Shown: positions 1 to 10,132 of the stretch, one piece after another | Position numbering within the stretch: position 1 is the stretch's first letter | How the letters are laid out: each line of letters opens with the position of its first letter | Source of the DNA: Acidovorax sp. | GTDB taxonomy: Bacteria; Pseudomonadota; Gammaproteobacteria; Burkholderiales; Burkholderiaceae_C | Length of the DNA stretch: 51,096 nt | Assembly (NCBI RefSeq): GCF_027492855.1 | Contig: NZ_JAPUDY010000086.1 | Location: forward strand, 1-51,096 | Direction: 5' to 3' | The notes under the pieces: model-generated | The model's database searches: none | Told to the model about the DNA's origin: nothing | The model's input: only the letters and a program-made list of their open reading frames with translations | Made by a program: the position numbers and the translations under genes

Positions 1-82
1 CCAGCACCTCTCAGAAGCGAAGCCCTCGACTATAGCATGGTTTGAATGGCCAAAGAAACAGGTCGGCCCGAAATGTCGATGC
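1..82. other. left-edge intergenic sequence
   Basis: These 82 bases lie downstream of the glutathione synthase stop codon. I see no credible coding frame, hairpin terminator or repeat here. In many Burkholderiales the next genes on this side are PTS components (EIIA, HPr, EI), but nothing of them is inside the window. Confidence 0.4.
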
Positions 83-1039
83 TCAGCGGCGCTGCGCCGC
101 CACTGCAGCTTCCAGCGCATCAACGAATAGAAACGCCACGTCACAGCCTGTCTGGTCAAAGATCTCCTGGAAGCAGGTGGGGCTGGTCACATTGATCTCG
201 GTCACGCAGTCACCGATCACATCCACGCCCGCCAGCAACAAACCCCGCTCCGCCAGAACCGGCCCCAACGCTTCTGCAATTTCCCAGTCCCGTGCAGACA
301 AGGGCCGGGCTACGCCCTTTCCGCCTGCGGCCAGGTTGCCCCGCACTTCGCTGCCCTGGGGAATGCGAGCCAGGCAGAAAGGCACGGGCTTGCCGCCGAT
401 GATGAGGACGCGTTTGTCTCCGTCGACGATTTCGGGCAGAAACTTCTGCACCATCACGCTCTGTGCGCCGTTGCCGTTCAGGGTTTCCGTGATGCTGCCC
501 AGATTGAGGCCATCGGGGCCCACGCGGAAGATGCCCATGCCGCCCATGCCATCCAGCGGCTTGAGGATGATGTCCTGGTGCTCTGCATGAAACCGCCGGA
601 TGTCCGCAGCATTGCGCGTGACCAGCGTAGGGCCGATGAACTCCGGAAACTCCATGATCGCGAGCTTCTCGGGGTGGTCGCGCAAGGCGCGGGGTTTGTT
701 GAACACCCGTGCGCCATCACGTTCGGCCTGCTCCAGCAGGTGGGTGGCGTAGAAGTATTCGCTGTCAAAGGGTGGGTCCTTACGCATCAGCACCGCGTCA
801 AAGTCCGCCAGCACGGCGCTGCGCTCTGGCTGGGCGTCGTACCAATGGGTGGCATCCCCCGTGAGATGCACATCGCGCACAGTAGCCGTCACCTTGCTGC
901 CACGCTGCCAGGTGATGTGCTGCGGCTCGCACACCGCCAGCACGTGGCCGCGCCGCTGCGCTTCGCGCATCATGGCGAACGTGGTGTCCTTGTAGATCTT
1001 GAAGCTTGGCAGCGGGTCGGTGATGAAAAGCAGTTTCAT
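83..1039 (-). CDS. gshB: glutathione synthase
   Basis: Catalyses ATP-dependent addition of glycine to gamma-glutamylcysteine, the last step of glutathione synthesis, in the cytoplasm. The 318-residue product has the prokaryotic GshB layout: an N-terminal domain (MKLLFITDPLPSFKIYKD at the start, RKDPPFD near residue 87) and an ATP-grasp domain with KPLDGMGGMGIFR near 160, GDKRVLI near 208, the Gly-rich loop NLAAGGKG near 237 and TEINVTSPTCFQEI near 281. The length matches the family (about 315). It starts with ATG 27 bp after the stop of the upstream benE-type gene, so the two are probably co-transcribed. The partner gene gshA is on the same strand about 3.4 kb upstream. Confidence 0.96.
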   Translation of the reverse strand: MKLLFITDPLPSFKIYKDTTFAMMREAQRRGHVLAVCEPQHITWQRGSKVTATVRDVHLTGDATHWYDAQPERSAVLADFDAVLMRKDPPFDSEYFYATHLLEQAERDGARVFNKPRALRDHPEKLAIMEFPEFIGPTLVTRNAADIRRFHAEHQDIILKPLDGMGGMGIFRVGPDGLNLGSITETLNGNGAQSVMVQKFLPEIVDGDKRVLIIGGKPVPFCLARIPQGSEVRGNLAAGGKGVARPLSARDWEIAEALGPVLAERGLLLAGVDVIGDCVTEINVTSPTCFQEIFDQTGCDVAFLFVDALEAAVAAQRR

Positions 1040-1066
1040 GGTGTCGGATCAGAAAAAAGGGGTGGG

Positions 1067-2254
1067 TCAGGCGCCTTCAGCCTGCGAACGCCTGTACTGT
1101 TGCACAAATAGCGCGATGCTGCCGGCCACGACGCCCCAGAATGCTGAGCCCACACCGGCAATAACCACGCCGCTGAGCGTGACCAGAAAGGTGATGAGCG
1201 CGGCCTCGCGGTGAGACTCGTCGCGCAACGCGGTGGCCAGGCCATTGCCGATGGTTCCGAGCAGCGCCAGGCCTGCGATCGCCACCACCAGTTCTTTGGG
1301 GAAGGCCGTGAGCAACCCGGTGATGACCGCGCCGAAGAGCCCAATCGCCACATACAGGGCGCCGCACGACACGGCGGCGGTGTAGCGTCGGCTGCGGTCT
1401 TCATGCGCTTCCGGGCCCATGCACATCGCGGCGGTGATGGCGCTGAAGTTGAGCGCAAAGGCACCAAACGGCGCCAGGACCAGCGTGGCCAGCCCGGTGA
1501 GCGTGATGAGGCGAGAGATGGGCAGGTCATAACCCGAAGCACGGATCACCGCCACGCCAGGCAGGTTCTGCGAGGCCATGGTGACCACAAACAGCGGGAT
1601 CGCCAGACTGACCAGGGCCGCCACGCTGAACTCGGGCGCCATGAAGACCGGCAACGCCAGTTCCAGCTTCACCGCACCCCAGGCCATCTGGCCCCGTGCG
1701 GCCACATAGGCCACGGCAACGGCGAGCGTGATGACCACCGCGTAGCGCGCCAACCAGCGGCGGCTGACCAGGTACACCATCAGCATGAGCAGCACCAGCG
1801 GCAGCGCCGTTTCTGCGGCTGCAAATGCCTGCAGGCCAAACCGGGCGAGCACGCCCGCCAGCAGCGCTGCTGCGATTTCCATGGGGATGCGGTTCATCAC
1901 GCGCTCGAACCAGCGGGTGGCGCCCGCCAGGGTGATGAGCACTGCACTCACCATGAAAGCACCCACCGCTTCGCCCATGCTGAAGCCCCCAGCCAGCCCA
2001 GCCGTAGCCAACACGGCCGCGCCGGGGGTGGACCAGGCGATCATGACGGGTTGGCGCAAGATCAGCGAAGGCACCAGCGAACACAGGCCCATGCCCAAGC
2101 CCAGCGCCCACATCCAAGAGGTGACCTGGGCGGGCGTGGCACCGAACGCCTGCGCGGCCTGGAACACGATAGCCACCGAGCTGGTAAAGCCCACCAGCAC
2201 CGCCACAAAGCCCGCGACGAAGGTCGAGAGGCTCAGGTCTTTGAAAAATTGCAT
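1067..2254 (-). CDS. benE: BenE-family benzoate/H+ symporter-like permease
   Basis: Inner-membrane transporter of 395 residues with about 11-12 hydrophobic segments and very few charged residues, the normal size of the BenE family (benzoate:proton symporters). The N-terminus (LSTFVAGFVAVLVGFTSSVA) and the Gly/Ala-rich segment QPVMIAWSTPGAAVLA near residue 70 are typical of this family. No aromatic-degradation gene is nearby, so the substrate cannot be assigned from context; benzoate is only the family default. It lies between kup and gshB on the same strand, 27 bp from gshB, suggesting read-through into gshB. The start is the ATG at 2254. Confidence 0.85.
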   Translation of the reverse strand: MQFFKDLSLSTFVAGFVAVLVGFTSSVAIVFQAAQAFGATPAQVTSWMWALGLGMGLCSLVPSLILRQPVMIAWSTPGAAVLATAGLAGGFSMGEAVGAFMVSAVLITLAGATRWFERVMNRIPMEIAAALLAGVLARFGLQAFAAAETALPLVLLMLMVYLVSRRWLARYAVVITLAVAVAYVAARGQMAWGAVKLELALPVFMAPEFSVAALVSLAIPLFVVTMASQNLPGVAVIRASGYDLPISRLITLTGLATLVLAPFGAFALNFSAITAAMCMGPEAHEDRSRRYTAAVSCGALYVAIGLFGAVITGLLTAFPKELVVAIAGLALLGTIGNGLATALRDESHREAALITFLVTLSGVVIAGVGSAFWGVVAGSIALFVQQYRRSQAEGA

Positions 2255-2319
2255 GGACTGGATTCTGGCACCGAGCCCTCAGCGTTGCCCGCCAAGGGTG
2301 TTCTCGTAGTGTCGAACCA

Positions 2320-2385
2320 GAATACTATTAATTTGATAGCAACTAGCGCTTGATATACAAGCGCTAGAGTCCAAAAACAATCAAA
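2320..2385. repeat. two-hairpin repeat at the 3' end of kup
   Basis: Plus strand: CTATTAATTTGATAG (small hairpin), CAA, CTAGCGCTTGATATACAAGC with GCTAG completing the large hairpin, then AGTCCAAAAAC. A nearly intact reference copy, placed 6 bp from the kup stop codon and 66 bp from the benE start. Confidence 0.85.
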
Positions 2386-2390
2386 ATCCC

Positions 2391-4259
2391 TCAGATCTCG
2401 ATCTTGGAGCCGAGTTCGACCACGGCGTTGTTGGGCAGGTGCAGGAAGTCCGCAGCGCCGCTGGCGTTGTGGTGCATCTGGGCGAACAACTTTTCGCGCC
2501 AGGGCGCCATGCCGCCGCCGATGGTGGGGATGACGGTGTCGCGCGACAGGAAATAGCTGGTTGTCATGGCCTCCAGCTCGCAGCCCCGGCCGCGCAGCAG
2601 CTCCAGCGCGCGTGGCACGTCGGGGTCGTTCTTGAAGCCGTAGTGGATCACTACCTGCCAGCAGTCATGGCCCAGGGGTTCGACCTGCAGGCGCTTGTCC
2701 AGGCCAATCCAGGGCGTCTCGTGGTTATGCACCGTGACGAACAGGTTTTGCTGGTGCAGCACCTTGTTGTGCTTGAGGTTGTGCAAAAGCGCATTGGGCA
2801 CCGCCCCCACCTCGGCGGTGAGGAACACGGCCGTGCCGTCCACGCGGGTGGGCGGGCTGATGAACACAGACTCCAGGAAGTCCTTGAGGTCGATGGCGTC
2901 GGCGCGCAGCTTGTCATTGAGCAGGCGGCGCCCTTCCTTCCAGGTCATCATGAGCGAGAACACGATGCCGCCGATCACCAGCGGGAACCAGCCGCCCTGG
3001 AACAGCTTGAGCATGTTGGAGGCGAAGAACGCCAGGTCCACCACGAAGAAGCAGCCGGTGGCCGCGATGCACAACGCCAGCGGATAGCCCCAGCCGTAGC
3101 GGATCACGAAGAAGGTGAGGATGGTCGTGATCAACATGTCCAGCGTCACCGCGATGCCGTAGGCAGCCGCCAGGTTGCTGGAGGAGCGGAACATCACCAC
3201 GGCCAGCACGATGGCCACGAACAACCCCCAGTTCACCAACGGTATGTAGATTTGGCCCGTGTCGCGCACGCTGGTGTGCTGGATGTTCAGGCGCGGCAGA
3301 TAGCCGAGCTGGATGACCTGTTTGGTCACGCTGAACGCCCCTGTGATCAGCGCCTGCGATGCAATGACAGAAGCCATAGTGGCCAGCACCACCAGAGGAA
3401 TCAGCGCCCAATCCGGCGCCATCATGTAAAACGGGTTTTTGACCGCCTCAGGCTGGGCAAGCAACAACGCGCCCTGGCCGAAGTAGTTCAGTGTGAGGGC
3501 CGGCATGACCACACTGAACCAGGCCAGGCGAATGGGCCGCTTGCCAAAATGGCCTAGATCCGCATACAGCGCCTCGGCTCCCGTAACGCACAGCACGACC
3601 GCGCCCAGAATGATGAAGCTGATGCCTGGGTTGGCCCAGATGAAGCCCAGCGCATGATGCGGGCTCAGGGCCCAGAGAATCTCGGGGTGGCCCACGATGT
3701 GCGACACACCCAGCAGCGCGATGCTGATGAACCAGATCAGCGTGATGGGGCCAAAAAACTTGCCGATGCCCCCGGTGCCACGTTTTTGCACAAAGAACAG
3801 GCAAAACAGTATGACCAGGGCGATGGGAATCACATACTGGGCGAAGTGGGGCGAGACAACTTCGAGCCCCTCCACCGCCGACAGCACTGTAATGGCCGGG
3901 GTGATGACGCCATCGCCATAAAAAAGCGCGGTACCGAAGATGCCCACCGCCAGCAGCACGCGGCGCAGTTGGGGTTTGTCCTTCACCGCCTGCGAGGCCA
4001 GGGCCAGCATCGCGATCAGCCCGCCTTCGCCGTGGTTGTCGGCGCGCAGCACCAGCACCACGTACTTCAGCGAGACGATGACGGTGAGCGTCCAGAAGAA
4101 GATCGAGAGAATGCCGTAGATGTTGGCGGGCGTGAAGGGTACGTGGCCGGACCCGAACACCTCCTTGACGGCATACAGCACGCTGGTGCCGATATCGCCA
4201 TACACAACACCGATGGCGCCTAGCGTGAGCGCTGCGAGCGATGACTTGGAGCTTTGCAC
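2391..4259 (-). CDS. kup: Kup-type potassium uptake protein
   Basis: Low-affinity K+/H+ symporter of the inner membrane. The hydrophobic N-terminal two thirds (about 12 membrane segments) begins with the family signature [18 protein letters not shown], followed by a cytoplasmic C-terminal domain of about 170 residues. I choose a GTG start at 4259 giving 622 residues, the usual Kup length; the frame stays open upstream to an ATG at 4334, but those 25 residues are Arg/Pro-rich and unlike the family. The SD sequence is weak. It is preceded by gshA (146 bp gap), and a two-hairpin repeat lies just beyond its stop codon. Confidence 0.93.
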   Translation of the reverse strand: MQSSKSSLAALTLGAIGVVYGDIGTSVLYAVKEVFGSGHVPFTPANIYGILSIFFWTLTVIVSLKYVVLVLRADNHGEGGLIAMLALASQAVKDKPQLRRVLLAVGIFGTALFYGDGVITPAITVLSAVEGLEVVSPHFAQYVIPIALVILFCLFFVQKRGTGGIGKFFGPITLIWFISIALLGVSHIVGHPEILWALSPHHALGFIWANPGISFIILGAVVLCVTGAEALYADLGHFGKRPIRLAWFSVVMPALTLNYFGQGALLLAQPEAVKNPFYMMAPDWALIPLVVLATMASVIASQALITGAFSVTKQVIQLGYLPRLNIQHTSVRDTGQIYIPLVNWGLFVAIVLAVVMFRSSSNLAAAYGIAVTLDMLITTILTFFVIRYGWGYPLALCIAATGCFFVVDLAFFASNMLKLFQGGWFPLVIGGIVFSLMMTWKEGRRLLNDKLRADAIDLKDFLESVFISPPTRVDGTAVFLTAEVGAVPNALLHNLKHNKVLHQQNLFVTVHNHETPWIGLDKRLQVEPLGHDCWQVVIHYGFKNDPDVPRALELLRGRGCELEAMTTSYFLSRDTVIPTIGGGMAPWREKLFAQMHHNASGAADFLHLPNNAVVELGSKIEI

Positions 4260-4405
4260 TGACCACCCCCGCGCGCTGGGGCGACGGGGTTCCGTTACTT
4301 TTGGGAACGCTATTGTGCGCCTGCCCCAGATCAAGTGCCTGACGGCAAATTCTCATGTTGCAACGCAGCAACTCGCCCTTGGCAACCGGGCGCAGACATG
4401 GCAGA

Positions 4406-5701
4406 TCAGTCGTACACCTCGGCGTCGGGGTTGGTGGCTTCCAGCTCATAGCTGGCCGCCAGCATAGCCAGGCGCGCCACCACGCCATACATATAAAAGC
4501 GGTTGGGTGCGCTCACACCGGGGCGCACGCCGGGCTGGGGCATGTGTGTGCTGTGCTCGAAGGCCAGGGGCACAAAACTTGCGCCGGGGGCGTTGAGGTT
4601 CTCGTCCACGCCGCGTTCGGCATGCATGCGATAAAAGCCCCCCACCACGTAGCGGTCCATCATGTAGACCACGGGCTCGGCCACGGCTTCGTGCACGCGC
4701 TCCTGGGTCAGCACACCCTCCTGGATGATGAGGTCCGTGAGCGGCTGGCCGTCCTTGATGACGGCCATCTTGTTCTTGGCCTTGCGGTTGACCGCGTCCA
4801 GCTCCTTGGCATCGCGCACCGTCATGATGCCCATGCCGTAAGTGCCGTTGTTGGCCTTGACGATCACGAACGGCTTCTCGTTGATGCCGTATTCCTTGTA
4901 CTTGCGGCGCACCTTGGTCAGCAGGGCATCCACCGTGGTCTGCAGCTTGTCCATCCCCACGTCTTGTGCAAAGTCCACCTCGTCGCACTGGCTGTACATG
5001 GGGTTCACGAGCCAGGGGTCGATGCCCAGCATCTTGCCGAAGCGCTTGGCCACTTCTTCGTAGTTCTTGAAATGCGTGCTCTTCTTGCGCACGCTCCAGC
5101 CCGCATGCAGGGGCGGCAGCAGGTACTGCTCGTGGATGTCTTCCAAAATGCCGGGCGCGCCCGCCGAGAGGTCGTTGTTGAGCAAAATGGTGCAGGGGTC
5201 GAAATCCTTGAGTCCCAGGCGGCGTTTGGTGCGCAGCACTGGCTCCAGCGTCACGGCGTCGCCATTGGGCAGCTCGACCCGCGTGGGCTTCTTGATCTCG
5301 GGGCTGATGGAACCCACGCGCACATTCAGGCCCGCCATGTTGAAGATGCGCTGCAACTGCACCACGTTGGCCAGGTAGAAGGTGTTGCGCGTGTGGTTCT
5401 CGGGGATGATGAGCAGGTTGCGCGCCTCGGGGCAGATTTTTTCGATGGCGGCCATGGCGGCCTGCACGGCCAGGGGCAGCATCTCTTTGGTGAGGTTGTT
5501 CCAGCCGCCAGGGAACAGGTTGGTGTCCACGGGCGCGAGCTTGAAGCCCGCATTGCGGATATCCACCGAGGTGTAGAACGGCGGCGTGTGCTCCATCCAC
5601 TCCAGGCGAAACCAGCGCTCGATGGCGGGCATCGAATCGAGCATGCGCTGTTCGAGTTCGTTGATGGGCCCCGTGAGGGCCGTGATGAGATGCGGAACCA
5701 T
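4406..5701 (-). CDS. gshA: glutamate-cysteine ligase (proteobacterial type)
   Basis: Joins L-glutamate and L-cysteine using ATP, the first and rate-limiting step of glutathione synthesis. At 431 residues it belongs to the form found in many beta- and some alpha/gammaproteobacteria, which differs from E. coli GshA. Visible signatures include PVDTNLFPGGWNN near residue 58, IIPENHTRNTFYL near 98, and the nucleotide-binding stretch KANNGTYGMGIMTVRD near 281. It is on the same strand as kup, benE and gshB. A TACAAT -10-like hexamer (minus strand, 5740-5745) lies about 40 bp before the ATG, consistent with an own promoter. Confidence 0.95.
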   Translation of the reverse strand: MVPHLITALTGPINELEQRMLDSMPAIERWFRLEWMEHTPPFYTSVDIRNAGFKLAPVDTNLFPGGWNNLTKEMLPLAVQAAMAAIEKICPEARNLLIIPENHTRNTFYLANVVQLQRIFNMAGLNVRVGSISPEIKKPTRVELPNGDAVTLEPVLRTKRRLGLKDFDPCTILLNNDLSAGAPGILEDIHEQYLLPPLHAGWSVRKKSTHFKNYEEVAKRFGKMLGIDPWLVNPMYSQCDEVDFAQDVGMDKLQTTVDALLTKVRRKYKEYGINEKPFVIVKANNGTYGMGIMTVRDAKELDAVNRKAKNKMAVIKDGQPLTDLIIQEGVLTQERVHEAVAEPVVYMMDRYVVGGFYRMHAERGVDENLNAPGASFVPLAFEHSTHMPQPGVRPGVSAPNRFYMYGVVARLAMLAASYELEATNPDAEVYD

Positions 5702-5805
5702 GGGGAGCCCTCAGAGGAGACGGGAACGATTGACAACCATTGTAGGGTTGGGGCGGGCCCCGCCCTTCGCAAGCCTGCCGGGCCGGTTTTTCTGGACGGC
5801 CACGC

Positions 5806-7272
5806 TCAGCGCCGCCAGAACGCCGGGGTCAGCAAGGCCATGAAACTCAGGATCTCCAGCCGCCCGAGCAGCATGGCCAGCGTGCACACCCAGAGCTGGA
5901 AATCGGTGAGCACCGCATAGTTGGAGGCAGGCCCCACGCTGCCCAGGCCCGGCCCCATGCAGTTGACGCTGGCGATCACCGCCGAGAACGCCGTCACCGC
6001 GTCCAGGTCGGTCAGCAGCAGCACCATGCTCAGGCCGATGATGGTGGCGCCATACACCAGCATGAAGGCCAGCACCGAGAAGATCACCCGGTTGTCCACC
6101 ACCGCATCGCCCAGCCGCACGGGCTGCACGGCGCGCGGGTGCACCAGGCGGTTCATCTCGCGCCGCGCCTGCTTGAGCAAAATCAGCATGCGCACCATCT
6201 TGATGCCGCAGCCGGTAGAGCCCGCACTGGTCGCCACCCCCGACAACAGCAGCATGAACACCGGCGCAAACACGGGCCAACTCAGGTAGTCCACGGTGGC
6301 ATAGCCAGTGGTGGTGGCGATCGACACCACGTTGAACATGCCGTAGCGCAGGGCGTCCAGCGGCGCATACACCCCTTTCACCCACAGCAGCACGGCCACC
6401 AGCAGCCCGCCGCCAATCAGTGTGAACAGGGTCGCGCGCAGCTCCGGGTCGCGCCAGAAGCCCTGCCAGTGGCCCTTGCGGATCGCCACAAAATACAGCG
6501 CAAAATTGCAGCTGGCCACCAACATGAAACCCACCGCAATCGCCTCCAGCAGTGGCGAATGGTAGAAACCGAAACTGGTGTCGTGCGGCGACAGTCCGCC
6601 CAGGCTCACCGTCGAGAACATGTACATCACCGCATTCAGCGGGTCCATGCCCCCGAGCCAGTAGGCCAGCGCACAGGTGGTGGAAAACAGCGCGTACACA
6701 CCCCACAGGCCCTTGGCGGTTTCGGTCATGCGCGGGGTGAGTTTCGCGTCCTTCACCGGCCCCGCCGCCTCGGCCTTGAACAACTGGCTGCCGCCAACGC
6801 CCAGCAGGGGCAGCACCGCCACGGCCAGGATCAGGATGCCCATGCCGCCCACCCACTGCAAGAAGGTGCGCCACACGTTCATCGACACGGGCAAGGAGTC
6901 GAGCCCGGTGAGCACCGTGGAGCCCGTGGTGGTCAGGCCCGACACCGCCTCGAAGTAGGCGTGTGTGAACGACATGGGCCGCCCGATCTCATGGGCGGCC
7001 AGCATCAGCGGCAGCGCGGCAAACAGCGGCAGCAGCACCCACACCAGGGTGACCAGCATCACGCCGTGGCGCGGCTGCAGCTCGTGCCGGAACAGGCGCA
7101 GCTTCCACCACAGGCCGCAGCCCACGGCCAGGGTGGCGGCCATGGCCACCGGGTAGATGTGCCACACCCCGTCGCGCCAGAACCAGGACACCGCCATGGG
7201 CAGCCCCATCGTCAGCGCGAAAATCATGATCAGGATGCCCAACACCCGCAGCACGGGAAACATGTCCACCAT
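5806..7272 (-). CDS. trkH: Trk potassium uptake system, membrane subunit
   Basis: Ion-conducting subunit of the Trk K+ transporter in the inner membrane. The 488-residue product carries the four pore-loop repeats of the TrkH/KtrB superfamily: SGLTTTGST at about 111-119, VSLGGLSPHDTSFG in the second, ATTTGYATVDY in the third and SAGSTGCGIK in the fourth. Each has the filter glycine, so the pore looks intact. It starts 21 bp after the stop of trkA, which encodes its NAD-binding gating partner, so the two form an operon. A start at the internal ATG three codons downstream is possible. Confidence 0.95.
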   Translation of the reverse strand: MVDMFPVLRVLGILIMIFALTMGLPMAVSWFWRDGVWHIYPVAMAATLAVGCGLWWKLRLFRHELQPRHGVMLVTLVWVLLPLFAALPLMLAAHEIGRPMSFTHAYFEAVSGLTTTGSTVLTGLDSLPVSMNVWRTFLQWVGGMGILILAVAVLPLLGVGGSQLFKAEAAGPVKDAKLTPRMTETAKGLWGVYALFSTTCALAYWLGGMDPLNAVMYMFSTVSLGGLSPHDTSFGFYHSPLLEAIAVGFMLVASCNFALYFVAIRKGHWQGFWRDPELRATLFTLIGGGLLVAVLLWVKGVYAPLDALRYGMFNVVSIATTTGYATVDYLSWPVFAPVFMLLLSGVATSAGSTGCGIKMVRMLILLKQARREMNRLVHPRAVQPVRLGDAVVDNRVIFSVLAFMLVYGATIIGLSMVLLLTDLDAVTAFSAVIASVNCMGPGLGSVGPASNYAVLTDFQLWVCTLAMLLGRLEILSFMALLTPAFWRR

Positions 7273-7293
7273 GGCTCTCTCGCTGGCTGTGGG

Positions 7294-8751
7294 TCAGAAA
7301 AATGTGGCGCTGACGCGGAACAGCTTTTCCACGTCCCGCACCAGGCGCTTGTGCGGCAGGAAGAACACCACATGGTCGTTGCTCTCCACCACGGTGGAGC
7401 TGCGCGGGATGATCACCTCGGGCTCCGGCAGGTCTTCGTCGGTGGGGGCGTCGGGCGACTCCGGCAGGCCGCGCACGATCAGCCCCATGTGCACCTCGTG
7501 GGGCAAATGCAGGTCGCTCACTTTTCGGCCCACCACGCGCGAGCTCTTCTTGTCGCCACGGGCCACGATTTCCAGAGCCTCCGCCACGCCCCGGCGCAGG
7601 CTGTGCACGGCCTGCACGTCGCCCTGGCGCACGTAAGCCAGCAGCTCGCCCAGCATGGCCTGCGCGGGCGACAGGGCAATGTCGATCTGTGTGCCGTGCA
7701 TCAGGTCGGCATAGCTGCGGCGATTGATGAGCGCCAGCACCCGCTTGGCCCCCATGCGCTTGGCCAGCAGGGACGACATGATGTTGTCCTCGTCGTCATC
7801 AGTGAGCGCCAGGAACAGGTCGATCTCCTCCACGCTCTCGCCGCCCAAGAGGTCCTCGTCCGTGGTGTCGCCCTGCAGCACCAGCACCTCCGAAGGCAGC
7901 GTGGACGCCAGCTCGATGCAGCGGTCGGGGTTGTCTTCGATCATCTTGATGTGAAACCGCCCCGGCTCCTTGCTGAGCTGGCGCGCTAGGCGCGAGCCCA
8001 CGCGGCCGCCGCCCGCGATCATGATGCGCCGCACGGGCGGCACCGGGTGGCCGCCGCGCCGGTGCAGGGCCGTGATCACGTCGGCGATGTGGCTGCTGGC
8101 CGCCAGCACGAACACTTCGTCGCCGGGCTCGATGCGCGTGTTGCCGTCACAGGCCACAAAACGGTCGGGCTCATCCTGAAAGCGCCGGTAGATGGCCACC
8201 AGGCGCATGGCCACGTCGGGCGAGCTGTCGCGCAGCTCGCAGATGGTGTGGCTCACCATGGGTGCCCCGGCCCGCGCGCGCACCGACACCAGGCAGGCCC
8301 GCCCGCCCGCAAACTCGCGCACCTGCATGGCCTCGGGGTACTCGATGAGCTTGCCGATGTAGCGGGTGAGGGATTCCTCGGGGCAGATGATGCGGTCCAC
8401 CGCAAAACCTTCGGGGCCGGTCATCTGCTCATTGAGCACAAAGCCGCTGGAGCGCACGCGCGCGATGCGCTTGGGGATGTTGAAAAAGAGCTGCGCCACC
8501 TTGCAGCACACCAGGTTGGTCTCGTCCTGCGCGGCGCAGGCGATGAGCAGGTCGGTGTCCTTCGCGCCCGCCTCGGCCAGCACGGCGGGCTCGATGCCGT
8601 TGCCCACCACGCCGCGCAGGTCAAAACGCGACTCCAGGTCGCGCATGCGCGCGGCATCGGTGTCGATGACGGTGATGTCGTTGCGCTCTGACACCAGGCT
8701 TTCTGCCACGCTGTAGCCCACACGGCCCGCGCCGAGGATGATGATTTTCAT
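7294..8751 (-). CDS. trkA: Trk system potassium uptake protein TrkA
   Basis: Peripheral cytoplasmic NAD(H)-binding subunit that gates TrkH. It has two tandem RCK modules, each with a Rossmann dinucleotide loop: GAGRVG at residues 7-12 with the acidic ribose ligand in VIDTD, and GGGRVGSRLA near 245. Each is followed by a TrkA-C domain. At 485 residues it is a little longer than E. coli TrkA (458); the extra is mainly near the C-terminus (SPDAPTDEDLPEPE). It is the first gene of the trkA-trkH operon; upstream on the same strand is proA. Confidence 0.96.
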   Translation of the reverse strand: MKIIILGAGRVGYSVAESLVSERNDITVIDTDAARMRDLESRFDLRGVVGNGIEPAVLAEAGAKDTDLLIACAAQDETNLVCCKVAQLFFNIPKRIARVRSSGFVLNEQMTGPEGFAVDRIICPEESLTRYIGKLIEYPEAMQVREFAGGRACLVSVRARAGAPMVSHTICELRDSSPDVAMRLVAIYRRFQDEPDRFVACDGNTRIEPGDEVFVLAASSHIADVITALHRRGGHPVPPVRRIMIAGGGRVGSRLARQLSKEPGRFHIKMIEDNPDRCIELASTLPSEVLVLQGDTTDEDLLGGESVEEIDLFLALTDDDEDNIMSSLLAKRMGAKRVLALINRRSYADLMHGTQIDIALSPAQAMLGELLAYVRQGDVQAVHSLRRGVAEALEIVARGDKKSSRVVGRKVSDLHLPHEVHMGLIVRGLPESPDAPTDEDLPEPEVIIPRSSTVVESNDHVVFFLPHKRLVRDVEKLFRVSATFF

Positions 8752-8765
8752 GCGAAATTGGCCTT

Positions 8766-8815
8766 CAGCGCACTACTGACAAGCGCAACAAGCTATCAAA
8801 AACATAGCAAATCAA
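8766..8815 (-). repeat. two-hairpin repeat, copy at the 3' end of proA
   Basis: Copy of the dispersed repeat seen throughout this window. The GCTATCAAAAACATAGC arm (small hairpin) is clear; the larger AGCGCTT/AAGCGCT hairpin is decayed. Its outer edge overlaps the proA stop codon: the TGA at 8812-8814 is part of the string TGATTTGCTATG on the minus strand. It fills the gap between proA and trkA. Confidence 0.65.
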
Positions 8816-10092
8816 CCCCGAACCTCGCCCTCGCCCAGCACCACGTACTTGAGCGAGGTCAACCCCTCCAGGCCCACCGGTCCGCGCGCATGGAACTTGT
8901 CGGTGCTGATGCCGATTTCGGCGCCCAGGCCGTATTCAAAGCCATCGGCAAAACGGGTGCTGGCGTTCACCATCACACTGGCCGAATCCACCTCGCGCAG
9001 GAAGCGCTGGGCATGCACATGGTTGGTGGTGAGGATGGCGTCGGTGTGGTGGCTCGAATAGCGGTTGATGTGGGCAATGGCATCGTCCACCCCCTCCACC
9101 ACCTTCACGCTGATGATGGGCGCGAGGTATTCCTCGCTCCAGTCCTGCTCGGTGGCAGGCACCAGCTTCGCGCCGGGCACGGCCGCCAGGATGGCCAGCG
9201 CCTCGGGGCTGCCGCGCATCTCCACACCCTTGGCGGCATACACGGCGCCGATCAGCGGCAGAAACTGCGCCGCCACGCCGCGCGCCACCAGCAGGCCTTC
9301 GCTCGCGTTGCAGGGGCTGTATTTGTTGGTCTTGGCGTTATCGGCAACTTTCACCGCCATCGCGATGTCGCAGGGGTCGTCCACATAGGTGTGGCAGTTG
9401 CCGTCCAGGTGCTTGATGACGGGCACCTTGGCGCCCGCGCTGATGCGCTCGATCAGCCCCTTGCCGCCGCGCGGGATGATCACGTCCACAAACTGCGGCA
9501 TGGCGATGAGCTGGCCCACGACTTCGCGGTCGGTGGTTTGCACCAATTGCACCGCGTCCTGCGGCAAACCTGCTTCGGCCAGCGCCTGCTGCACCAGCTT
9601 GGCGAGCGCCTTGTTGGAATCAATGGCTTCCGAGCCGCCGCGCAGAATGCAGGCGTTGCCACTTTTGATGGACAGCGACGCGGCCTCGATGGTCACGTTG
9701 GGGCGGCTCTCGTAAATCATGCCGAACACGCCGATGGGCACGCGCATCTGGCCCACACGGATGCCGCTGGGTTGCTGCTTCATGCCGATGATCTCGCCAA
9801 TCATGTCGGGCATGGCGGCCAGTTGCTCGCAGCCTTCGGCGCAGGTCTCCAGCACCTTGGGACTGAGCTTGAGGCGGTCCACCATGGGCTCGGCCAGGCC
9901 TGCGGCGCGGGCGCGGTCCAGATCGCGGGCGTTGTCGGTCTGCAGCGCATCCACGTTCTCGCGCAGCAGCCGGGCCAGGGCCTTGAGTGCTTTGTTTTTG
10001 ATAGCTGCTGGCGCTTTAGCCATCAGCGCAGAGGCCGTTTTTGCCTGCAATCCAAGGGCTTGCGTGTATTCGGCGACGTTGAGCGCATTCAT
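8812..10092 (-). CDS. proA: gamma-glutamyl phosphate reductase
   Basis: NADPH-dependent reduction of gamma-glutamyl phosphate to the semialdehyde, second step of proline synthesis. The product shows the aldehyde-dehydrogenase fold with the catalytic cysteine in [11 protein letters not shown] near residue 260 and [13 protein letters not shown] near 135. I choose the ATG at 10092 (426 residues, starting [11 protein letters not shown], close to the usual 417); a GTG at 10110 would add six residues. Residues about 19-35 are encoded by an in-frame copy of the dispersed repeat. proB is not in the window. Confidence 0.95.
   Translation of the reverse strand: MNALNVAEYTQALGLQAKTASALMAKAPAAIKNKALKALARLLRENVDALQTDNARDLDRARAAGLAEPMVDRLKLSPKVLETCAEGCEQLAAMPDMIGEIIGMKQQPSGIRVGQMRVPIGVFGMIYESRPNVTIEAASLSIKSGNACILRGGSEAIDSNKALAKLVQQALAEAGLPQDAVQLVQTTDREVVGQLIAMPQFVDVIIPRGGKGLIERISAGAKVPVIKHLDGNCHTYVDDPCDIAMAVKVADNAKTNKYSPCNASEGLLVARGVAAQFLPLIGAVYAAKGVEMRGSPEALAILAAVPGAKLVPATEQDWSEEYLAPIISVKVVEGVDDAIAHINRYSSHHTDAILTTNHVHAQRFLREVDSASVMVNASTRFADGFEYGLGAEIGISTDKFHARGPVGLEGLTSLKYVVLGEGEVRG
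9989..10036 (-). repeat. two-hairpin repeat inside proA, translated in frame
   Basis: Read on the minus strand it carries GCGCTGATGGCTAAAGCGC (large hairpin, one arm mismatched) followed by GCTATCAAAAACAAAGC (small hairpin), the same order as intergenic copies. It encodes [15 protein letters not shown] in the N-terminal helical part of ProA. The A/T-rich codons stand out from the neighbouring GC-rich codons. Confidence 0.65.
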
Positions 10093-10132
10093 GGCGAAAT
10101 TCTCGCACACCCCACCCGCGCGAGCCGCCCTC

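Noticed and set aside
4260-4334. Upstream ATG start for kup
   Set aside because: It adds 25 Arg/Pro-rich residues absent from the family; the GTG at 4259 gives the usual 622 residues.
5745-5790. GGGCGGG/CCCGCCC palindrome between trkH and gshA as a terminator
   Set aside because: The hairpin has no T run on the minus strand, the direction needed to end trkH transcription.
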